This document shows, in pieces, positions 1-8,000 of a DNA stretch of 64,000 nucleotides; within the stretch, counting starts at the first letter, position 1; each line of letters starts with the position of its first letter. The stretch comes from RPQJ01 sp046347155. GTDB lineage: Bacteria > Pseudomonadota > Gammaproteobacteria > Steroidobacterales > Steroidobacteraceae. The notes under the pieces were generated by a model. The model did no database searches and was not told the DNA's origin. It was given only the letters and a program-made list of their open reading frames with translations. The stretch lies in the NCBI GenBank assembly GCA_046347155.1, contig JAXMGT010000002.1:558001-622000 (forward strand). The letters are read 5' to 3'. Made by a program: the position numbers and the translations under genes.

Positions 1-466
1 TCGCGCCGATCTGCGCGAGCACCCGGGAATCGATCGGCAGCGCCGTGTAGGTGGGTGGCGCGTCCGCGCCGGCGGTGGTCCGGGCCGTGCGGCCCGTCTC
101 GGCCGCCAGCACCTGGGCGCCGCCCGGATCGGCCGCGCTGGCCGCGTCCTCGAGCGACTGGCCCCCGGCCACGCCCTCGTGTTCGATGAGCGCCGCGGTC
201 GACTCGGGCAGCGAGGTGCGCTGCCGCTCGCGCCCGGTCCCGGACCCGTGCTGGTTGCGCTGGGCGAGGTAGGCCGCGTCCTCGTTCGCGCGCTCGTTCG
301 GGCCGTCGGGCACCAGCAGCACCTCGAGCGTCGGCAGCGGCGCATCGCGCGGTGGCGGGGCGCTGAACTTCACGCCGAGGATCACGATCCCGTGGACGAG
401 CGCCGCGACGAACACGGCCGTGACCAGGCGGTCCTCGGGACGGTCGCTGCGGATGCGCAGTTCCAC
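1..466 (-). CDS. tonB: energy transducer TonB family protein (3' end cut by window edge)
   Basis: Reading leftward from a GTG at 464-466, the first 155 codons encode a short cytoplasmic start, one hydrophobic segment at about residues 14-29, then a segment reading LPTLEVLLVP and a YLAQRNQHGSGT stretch. That pattern is typical of the TonB-like protein encoded beside gshB in Pseudomonas (PA0406 type). TonB proteins link the inner-membrane proton motive force, through ExbB-ExbD, to outer-membrane receptors. The C-terminal receptor-binding domain lies outside the window and cannot be checked. The GTG lies two bases after the gshB stop, so the two genes are probably co-transcribed. The start was chosen for that spacing and because it precedes the membrane anchor directly. 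Confidence 0.75.
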   Translation of the reverse strand, partial: MELRIRSDRPEDRLVTAVFVAALVHGIVILGVKFSAPPPRDAPLPTLEVLLVPDGPNERANEDAAYLAQRNQHGSGTGRERQRTSLPESTAALIEHEGVAGGQSLEDAASAADPGGAQVLAAETGRTARTTAGADAPPTYTALPIDSRVLAQIGA

Positions 467-468
467 GG

Positions 469-1431
469 TCAGCCGGGCCGCCGCCGCTCGATCGCCTCGA
501 CGAGGAGTCCGCCCACGTCGAGGCCGAACTGCCGGTCGAGTTCCCGCGCGCCGGTCGGGCTCGTCACGTTGATCTCGGTGACGTAGCCCCCGATCACGTC
601 GAGCCCGACGAACAGCATCCCCCGGTCGCGCAGCGCCGGGCCGATCCGGGAGGCGAGCCAGCGGTCGCGCTCGTCGAGCGGGCGGCCGACGCCTTTCGCG
701 CCGGCGGCCAGGTTGCCGCGGTTGTCGGCCGGGGACGGGATGCGCGCGAGTGCATACGGCACGGGCTCGCCGTCGACCAGGATCACCCGGGCGTCGCCGG
801 TCGTGACGATCTCCGGCAGGTAGCGCTGCACGATCGCGTAGCGCTGGCCGTAGTCGGTCAGCGTCTCGAACACGACGTTCGCGTTCTTGTCGCCCGCGTC
901 GAGCACGAAGATCGACCGGCCGCCCATCCCGTGCAGCGGCTTGCAGACCGCGCGGCCGTGCTCGCGCAGGAAGGCGTGCATGTGCGACATGTCCCGCGTG
1001 ATGAGCGTCGGGGCGCAGCACTCCGGGAACCAGGCCGTGTAGACCTTCTCGTTCATGTCCCGGAGCCCCTGGGGCCGGTTCACGACCAGGGCCCCGGCGA
1101 CTTCGGCCCGCTCGAGGATGTACGTCGCGTAGACGTACTCCGTGTCGAACGGGGGGTCCTTGCGCATCAGGATCGCGTCGTAGGCACCGAGCGGGCCGAC
1201 CACGGCGTCGCTGAGCGTGTGCCAGTCGGACGGGTCGTCCCGCACCTCGACCGGGCGGCTCCGGCCCATCGCGACGCCGTCCCGCAGCCACAGGTCGCCG
1301 AGTTCGAGGTAATGGAGCGCGTGGCCGCGACGCTGCGCCGCCAGCGTCATCGCGAGCGTCGTGTCCTTCGCCGGCTTGATGTGGTCGATGGGATCCATCA
1401 CCACCGCGATGCTGAGCCGCCGTCCCGTCAT
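469..1431 (-). CDS. gshB: glutathione synthetase
   Basis: This 320-residue protein is close to the usual length (E. coli GshB has 316). It joins gamma-glutamylcysteine and glycine using ATP, the last step of glutathione synthesis, in the cytoplasm. The N-terminal MDPIDHIKPAKDTTLAM stretch is a family signature, and later segments RKDPPFDTEYVYAT, KPLHGMGGRSIF (ATP-grasp binding) and NVTSPTGARELD near the C terminus are all in place. It lies divergent from pilG, as in Pseudomonas, and directly upstream of tonB. The identification is secure. Confidence 0.97.
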   Translation of the reverse strand: MTGRRLSIAVVMDPIDHIKPAKDTTLAMTLAAQRRGHALHYLELGDLWLRDGVAMGRSRPVEVRDDPSDWHTLSDAVVGPLGAYDAILMRKDPPFDTEYVYATYILERAEVAGALVVNRPQGLRDMNEKVYTAWFPECCAPTLITRDMSHMHAFLREHGRAVCKPLHGMGGRSIFVLDAGDKNANVVFETLTDYGQRYAIVQRYLPEIVTTGDARVILVDGEPVPYALARIPSPADNRGNLAAGAKGVGRPLDERDRWLASRIGPALRDRGMLFVGLDVIGGYVTEINVTSPTGARELDRQFGLDVGGLLVEAIERRRPG

Positions 1432-1597
1432 CGTTCGCTCCCGGGGCGACGTCGTCGCCCGCGTGTGACCCCGGTCATGTTATCGAAACCCGCCGATGGC
1501 AGGGCCCCTCCCAATATGTTAAAAACACGCCGCGAGCACCGCCTCGCGCTTTAGCGTCGTGCTCGCGATGCTTTTTCCCGTGCGAGGGTCCACAGGC

Positions 1598-2005
1598 ATG
1601 GAACAAACGGCCGCCAGCAACAGCAGGCCGCGGTTGGCGGGGCTCAAGGTGCTGGTCATCGACGACAGCAAGACCATCCGCCGCACCGCCGAGACGCTGC
1701 TCGCCCGCGAGGGCTGCGAGGTCTACACCGCCGTCGACGGCTTCGACGCCTTGTCCAAGGTGGCCGACCACCAGCCGGACATCGTGTTCGTCGACATCAT
1801 GATGCCCCGGCTCGACGGCTACCAGACCTGTTCGCTGATCAAGCACAACAAGGTCTTCCGCCGCATCCCGGTCATCATGCTGTCGTCGAAGGACGGGCTG
1901 TTCGACCGGGCGCGCGGCCGGATCGTGGGCTCGGAGCACTACCTGACGAAGCCCTTCACCCGCGAAGAGCTGCTCTCCGCGATCGAGACCCACGTCCAGC
2001 GCTGA
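1598..2005 (+). CDS. pilG: twitching motility response regulator PilG
   Basis: A 135-residue single-domain receiver of the Chp system that controls type IV pilus extension. The phosphoacceptor aspartate is in VDIMMPRLDGYQTC, the acidic pair in VIDDSKTIRRTAETLL, and the conserved lysine in YLTKPFTREELL. I placed the start at the ATG at 1598, which gives the family's MEQ opening; an in-frame ATG at 1559 would add 13 residues with no family resemblance. It is the first gene of the pilG-H-I-J-chpA-chpC operon. PilG is phosphorylated by the ChpA kinase and promotes pilus extension in Pseudomonas. Confidence 0.95.
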   Translation: MEQTAASNSRPRLAGLKVLVIDDSKTIRRTAETLLAREGCEVYTAVDGFDALSKVADHQPDIVFVDIMMPRLDGYQTCSLIKHNKVFRRIPVIMLSSKDGLFDRARGRIVGSEHYLTKPFTREELLSAIETHVQR

Positions 2006-2027
2006 GGCTCCAGGGAGGACACGACCC

Positions 2028-2393
2028 GTGGCACTGGTACTGATCGTCGACGACTCGCCGACCGACGTCCACGTGATGCAGAAGGCGCTCGAGCAGAGTG
2101 GCTTCCGCACGGCCTCGGCCGCCGACGGCGGCGAGGCGCTGCGCAAGGCCCGCGAACTGCACCCGGACCTGATCCTGATGGACATCGTGATGCCCGGCCT
2201 GAACGGCTTCCAGGCGACCCGCGAACTCGCGAGCGACCCCGAAACCCGCTCGATCCCGGTGATCATGGTCACCTCGAAGTCGCAGGAGTCGGACCGGGTG
2301 TGGGGACTGCGGCAGGGCGCGGTCGACTACCTCGTGAAGCCGGTCGCGACCGAGCAGCTGGTGCGCAAGGCCCAGGCAGCGCTCGCGACCTGA
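2028..2393 (+). CDS. pilH: twitching motility response regulator PilH
   Basis: A 121-residue stand-alone receiver domain with the acidic pair in LIVDDSPTDV, the phosphoacceptor in LMDIVMPGLNGFQATREL, and the lysine in YLVKPV. In Pseudomonas PilH acts against PilG, favouring pilus retraction or draining phosphate from ChpA. It starts with GTG behind a good GGGAGG ribosome site at 2013-2018, 22 bases after pilG. It ends one base before the ATG of pilI, indicating tight co-translation. Confidence 0.95.
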   Translation: MALVLIVDDSPTDVHVMQKALEQSGFRTASAADGGEALRKARELHPDLILMDIVMPGLNGFQATRELASDPETRSIPVIMVTSKSQESDRVWGLRQGAVDYLVKPVATEQLVRKAQAALAT

Positions 2394-2394
2394 G

Positions 2395-2961
2395 ATGGAA
2401 GACGCCCGCGAACTGAGGTCGTTGCGCGATCGCCCCTACGAGCTGCTCCGGGAGCTGGACCGTCGCGCACGGGCGGCGTCCCAGGGCCAGGGCGACGCCA
2501 CGCCGAACGGACCCGAGTGGGTCGGCATCGCGTTCCGCCTCGGCGGTGAGGCCTTCCTGCTCGCCCGCGAGGAAACCCGGGAAGTGATGAGTTACCCGGC
2601 CGCGGTCACGCGCGTCCCGGGTGCCAAGAACTGGATCCGCGGCCTCGCGAACCTGCGCGGCCAGCTGCTGCCGGTGATCGACGTGCGTGCGTTCCTCGGC
2701 TCCGGGGCGACGAACGTCACCCGCGCCACGCGCGTGCTGGTGGCGAACCACCGCGAGATCCCCGCCGGGCTCGTCGTCGACGAGGTGATGGGGTTCCGAC
2801 GCTTCTACGAGGGGGAGTTCTCGCCGGACCTGCCGCCGACGCTGCTCCGCTGCGAGCGCTACCTGGCCGGCGCCTTCAAGCGCGGGGCCGAGGTGTGGCC
2901 CGTGTTCAGCGTGCGCAACCTGCTCGAGAGCCAGCCCTTCATGCAGGCCGCGGCGTCGTGA
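2395..2961 (+). CDS. pilI: CheW-like coupling protein PilI
   Basis: A 188-residue CheW-domain protein that couples the PilJ receptor to the ChpA kinase. The CheW fold runs from about residue 39 to the end, with WIRGLANLRGQLLPVIDVR as the typical core. A longer N-terminal extension opens with a segment reading LRDRPYELLRELDRRAR, as in other PilI proteins. The ATG sits one base after the pilH stop. A 33-base gap then leads to pilJ. Confidence 0.93.
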   Translation: MEDARELRSLRDRPYELLRELDRRARAASQGQGDATPNGPEWVGIAFRLGGEAFLLAREETREVMSYPAAVTRVPGAKNWIRGLANLRGQLLPVIDVRAFLGSGATNVTRATRVLVANHREIPAGLVVDEVMGFRRFYEGEFSPDLPPTLLRCERYLAGAFKRGAEVWPVFSVRNLLESQPFMQAAAS

Positions 2962-2994
2962 CGCCCGGCCCGAATACCGCACACCGGTGAGATC

Positions 2995-5034
2995 ATGACC
3001 AACAGACTCGACGCCGCCCGACTCCAGCCGCTCGCGCTGCGCGTGGCCATCGCGGCCGCCGTGCTTGCCGCGGTCGCGCTGCTCGCGCAGTGGCAGTACG
3101 GCGGACGCGCCAGCGAGCGCGCCGCCTCGGGGGCCACGCTCGCCGCGCTCGCGCAGTCGATCCCGCTCGAGGCCGCCGCCGCGGCCCGCGGCGGCGAGAA
3201 GTCGTTCGACGACCTCGCCGCCTCGCGCGCCGCGCTCGTCGACGCACTGGCCGCCGCCGGCCTGACGGACGACCCGGCGTGGACACCGGTGCTCGAGCAG
3301 TCGCAGGCCGTGCTCGACGGCCGCGCGACGGCGCTCGCGGTTGCGAAGGCCGCAGGCGACGTGCGCGAACTCACCCCGCAGGTGATCTCGGCGACCGCGA
3401 ACGTCGCCCGGGCGATGGGTGCCGCGCGACCGGACGCGTTCACGCGACAGCTCGACCGGTTCGAGCTCCGTGCCCGGTCGATCGAGCAGGACCTCGCCGC
3501 GCTCGGCACCGGCGCGCCGGTCGACGACGCGGCCCGACGGCTCGGCGAGAGCCTCGAGTACATGGGCCAGGTGGTCGGCGGGCTGGTCGGCGAGACGAAC
3601 CCGCTCGGCATCACGGCCGCCCAGGGCCCGGCGGCCGACGCGGCTCGCCTGCTCGCGGCCGTCTTCAAGGCCGAGCAGGAGCAGGTGCGCGCGGCCATCG
3701 CCTCCACCGATCCGCTCGAGCAGCTGGCCGCGGCCGCGGCTGCGCTGTCCGAGAGCGGGCCGAAGGCCGCCGCGCAGGTCTCGAAGGCCGGCGCGGGCGC
3801 CCCGGGCTGGGCGACGACGCCCTGGCTCCCGCTCGCATTCGTCGTGCTCGCGATCGCGGCCCTCGGCTTCGTCGTCGTGCTGCAGCGCTCGCTCGCGACG
3901 CTCCGGCGCGAGTCGGACCGGCAGGCCGAGCAGAACGAGCGCAACCAGCAGGCGATCCTGCGGCTCCTGGACGAGCTGTCGAGCCTCGCCGACGGCGACC
4001 TCACCGTGCGGGCGAGCGTCACCGAGGACATCACGGGCGCGATCGCCGACTCGATCAACTACGCGATCGAGGCGCTGCGCGAACTCGTCACGACGATCAA
4101 CGACTCGGCGATCAAGCTCGATGCAGCGACCCGCCAGACGCAGGCGCTGTCGACCCACCTGGCGAAGGCCTCCTCCGCGCAGTCGAAGCAGATTGCCTCG
4201 GCCTCCGAGTCGGTGGCCGAGATGGCGGCCTCGACCGAGGAGGTCTCCGGCAATGCCGAGCGCTCGGCCGACGTCGCACGGCACTCGGTCGACATCGCGC
4301 ACAAGGGCGGCGACGCGGTGCGCCGCACGATCGACGGGATGAACGCGATCCGCGAGACGATCCAGGAGACCTCGAAGCGGATCAAGCGCCTCGGCGAGAG
4401 CTCGCAGGAGATCGGCAACATCGTCGAGCTGATCAACGACATCGCCGAGCAGACGAACATCCTGGCGCTGAATGCGTCGATCCAGGCGTCGATGGCCGGG
4501 GAGGCCGGACGCGGCTTCGCGGTGGTCGCCGACGAGGTGCAGCGCCTCGCCGAGCGGGCCGCGAACGCGACGAAGCAGATCGAGGTGCTCGTGCGCACGA
4601 TCCAGGCGGACACGAACGAGGCCGTCGTGTCGATGGAGCGCACGACGACCGACGTGGTGGGCGGTGCACTGCTCGCCGAGAACGCCGGCGCCGCGCTCGA
4701 GGAGATCGAGCAGGTGTCGAACCAGATCGCGAGCCTCGTGCAGAACATCTCGGCGAGCGCCCGCCAGCAGGCGACCTCCTCGCAGAGCATCTCTCGCAAC
4801 ATGCAGGTGCTGCGGGAGATCAGCTCGCAGACCGCCGAGAGCACGACGGCGACTTCGGACTCGATCGGCAAGCTCGCCGAGCTCGCCACCCAGCTGCGCA
4901 AGTCGGTCGCCGGCTTCCGGCTGGCCGAGGGGCAGGGCCTCAGCGTGAGCGGCGAGTACCCGGTCCTGCGGCCGGACGCGCTCGCCGCGGACGAGGTCGA
5001 GCGCCTGCGCCGCGTCGGCGGCCGGGCCGGCTGA
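2995..5034 (+). CDS. pilJ: methyl-accepting chemotaxis protein PilJ
   Basis: A 679-residue receptor with two membrane segments, at about residues 14-33 and 277-298, bracketing a periplasmic PilJ sensor region. A HAMP region follows, then a long signalling coiled coil. The highly conserved MCP tip lies at about residues 485-523 (EQTNILALNASIQASMAGEA, then GRGFAVVADEVQRLAERA). PilJ feeds the ChpA kinase through PilI and ChpC and controls twitching and surface responses. The next gene, chpA, begins 19 bases downstream; the methyltransferase gene pilK, which sits here in Pseudomonas aeruginosa, is absent. Confidence 0.95.
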   Translation: MTNRLDAARLQPLALRVAIAAAVLAAVALLAQWQYGGRASERAASGATLAALAQSIPLEAAAAARGGEKSFDDLAASRAALVDALAAAGLTDDPAWTPVLEQSQAVLDGRATALAVAKAAGDVRELTPQVISATANVARAMGAARPDAFTRQLDRFELRARSIEQDLAALGTGAPVDDAARRLGESLEYMGQVVGGLVGETNPLGITAAQGPAADAARLLAAVFKAEQEQVRAAIASTDPLEQLAAAAAALSESGPKAAAQVSKAGAGAPGWATTPWLPLAFVVLAIAALGFVVVLQRSLATLRRESDRQAEQNERNQQAILRLLDELSSLADGDLTVRASVTEDITGAIADSINYAIEALRELVTTINDSAIKLDAATRQTQALSTHLAKASSAQSKQIASASESVAEMAASTEEVSGNAERSADVARHSVDIAHKGGDAVRRTIDGMNAIRETIQETSKRIKRLGESSQEIGNIVELINDIAEQTNILALNASIQASMAGEAGRGFAVVADEVQRLAERAANATKQIEVLVRTIQADTNEAVVSMERTTTDVVGGALLAENAGAALEEIEQVSNQIASLVQNISASARQQATSSQSISRNMQVLREISSQTAESTTATSDSIGKLAELATQLRKSVAGFRLAEGQGLSVSGEYPVLRPDALAADEVERLRRVGGRAG

Positions 5035-5053
5035 CGGTGCGGGCCCGCGGACG

Positions 5054-8000
5054 GTGAGTGCGGTCGTGTCCCTGAACCGGACCCCCGAGGAGGCGCAGGC
5101 GTCGCTGCAGCTCGTCGTGCGCGAGGTCGCGACCGAGCTGAACGAGGCACGCACGGCGCTCGAGGCGTTCGCCGAGCAGACCGCCGAGACCGGCTCGCTC
5201 GAGCGGTTCGTCGCCCACCTGCACCTCGCGCGCGGCGCGTTGCGCATCGTCGAGGTCTACGGCGGCGCGCTGCTCGCCGAGGAGATGGAGCAGACCTGCC
5301 GTTACGTCGAGACGCACCAGCGCGACGGCAAGGTGGACATGGACGGCCTCGACGCGCTCGTGCGCGCGATGGAGCAGCTGCCGTCCTACGTCGAGCGCGT
5401 CGCCTCCGGCGGCCGCGACGTGCCGCTCGCGCTGCTGCCGCTGTTGAACGACCTGCGCGCCGTGCGCGGCGCGTCGCTGCTGTCCGAGGGGACGCTGCTG
5501 CTGCTCAACCTGCGCTCCGACGAACCGGCCAGGCCGGCCGGGGACGCGGCGCATCGACCGCCGGCCGCCGAGCTGGCGCGCAAGGCGCGCTCCCGTTTCC
5601 AGCTGGCGTTGCTCGGCTGGATCCGAGGCGAGAACGCCGTCGAGTCGCTCGGGGTCATCGAGGCGGTCGCCACCGACTTCGAGTCCACGGCCACGACGCA
5701 GCCGCTCTTCCAGCTCTGGTGGGTCGTCGGCGCGCTGGTCGAGGCGCTGCAGCAGGGTGGGCTCGAGGCCCAGGTCTCCGTGAAGCGGCTGCTCGGCCAG
5801 GTGGACCGGGAGATGCGCCGCCTCGGCGAGCTCGGCGAGGCGCGCTGGGCCGATGCGCCGCCGGCGGAACTCCTGAACAACCTGCTCTATTACGTCGCGC
5901 GCTCGACCGCGTCCGGGCCGCGGGTGACGGCCGTGCGGCGATCGTTCCGGCTCGAGGAAGTGCTCGCGGCCGACGACGGCGTCGGCGACACGGGCGACAC
6001 GCTGTCCGGGCCGAGCGTGCGCCTGATGAAGACGGTCGCCTCGGCGATCCGCGAGGACCTCACCCGCGTGAAGGACGTCCTCGACATCTTCGTGCGACGC
6101 GGCGGCACCGAGGTCGACGAACTCGTCCCGCAGCTCGAGATGCTGCGCAAGATCAGCGACACGCTCGGCGTGCTCGGGCTCGGCGCGCTGCGCGACCGGG
6201 TGCAGGGAGAGATCGAGTCGTTGCAGCGGATCGTCGAACGCCACGAGCCCCCGGGCGAGGCGGCGCTGCTCGACGTCGCGGCCGCGCTGATCGAGGTCGA
6301 GGACGGACTCGACCCGCAGCTCCTGAAACTCATCGTGCCCGACGCCGGGCGGGCGGTCGCGGACGACGAGGAGCCCGGCGACGAGGAATTCCGCCAGGTG
6401 CGCGATGCCGTGCTGCGCGAGTGCATCGTGAACATGGCGCGCATCAAGGAAGCGGTCACGCAGGCGCTCGGCGCCCCGTCGGAGGCGCAGGGCCTCGACC
6501 AGGTGCCGCAACTCGTGCGAGGCATCACGGCGGGCCTGCTGATGCTCGGCAAGCAGCGCGCCGTCGAGGCGATGGAAGGCGTCGGGCGCGCACTGGCCGG
6601 CATCGTCCGCCCGGACCCGGCGTCGCTGTCGCCGGACCGGCTCGACCGGATGGCCGACGCGATGGTCGCCGTCGAGTACTACATGGAAATGCTGCAGGCC
6701 GGGCGACCGGACCCGTGGCGCGTGCTCGACGGCGTCGAGGCGAGCCTCGCGGACCTCACGTCGACGTCCACGAAGATCGTCCCGCTGCGCCCGGCCGCGC
6801 GTACGGCGGCCGAGGCGGCCGCGGCCGTCCCGCCGCCGGAAGCGGCCCCGGCCCCGGTCGTGACTCCGGTCCCGGCGCCTGCCGCCGCTCCGGCCCCGCC
6901 GGCGCCGGCCGTGCCCACGTCCGTGGACCCGGAGTTCCTCGCGCTGTTCGTCGAGGAGGCCCGCGAAAACGTTGCCTCGGTGCGGCAGCTCTTCCCGCTG
7001 TGGGAAGCGAACCCGCAGGACGCCACGGCACTGCGCGACCTGCGGCGCGTGTTCCACACGCTGAAGGGCAGCGGCCGCATGGTCGGCGCCAGTCGCGTGA
7101 GCGAATTTTCGTGGAGCGTCGAGAACCTGCTGAACCGGGTGATCAGCCAGACACTGGCGCGCTCGGCCGAGATCGTCTCGGTCGTGCGCGACGCGGTCGC
7201 GGCACTGCCATCGCTCGTCGATGAGCTCGAGTCCGGCACGCCGGCCGACGTCGACGTGACGGCCATTGCCGCGCGCGCGGACGCGCTTGCCGGCCGCGAG
7301 GCCACGCCGGTGCCGCCGCCGGCGCCCGCGGAGCCGGCCGCCGCGGCGCCGCAGGCGACCGTCGAACCGGTGGTCGAGGCGGCGCCGGCCGAGGCGCCGG
7401 AGGCCGAGCCCACGCCGACCGCGATGGATCCCGTGCTGCACGAGATCTTCAGCAAGGAGACCGCGAGCCACGTCGCGGCGGTGCGCGAGTTCATCGCCCG
7501 GGCCGCGCAGTCCGTGTCGCCGCACCCGGTCACCGAGACCCTCTACCGGGCCTGCCACACGCTCAGCGGCATCGCGAAGACGGCCGGCGCCCGCCAGGGC
7601 ATCAAGGTCGCGGAGCCGATGGAGCACTACGTGCGCAAGCTCCACGACAACGGCCGCGGACTGACCGACGAGGCGCTGCTGCTGCTCGGCGACACGGTCC
7701 GCGGCCTCGAACAGGTCGTCGCGCACGTCGACGAGGACACGGGCTACTTCCCGGGCCACGGCCACCTGATCGCGGGCTGGCAGGCGCTCGAGCACGCGCT
7801 CGATGCGGAACTCGCGGCGCCCGCGGTCGAGGCCGTCGCGGCCGACGTCGCGACGCCGGCCGATGCGTTCGCCGCCGGGTCGGCGGGCGAGGCCGGGCGC
7901 GAGGAGACCGAACCGCACCTGCTGATGGCGGAGCTGCCGCCGGGCGAGCCGCTGCCGGTCGAGGCCCGGTTCGCACAGGACGACGGACCGGCGCCCGGCC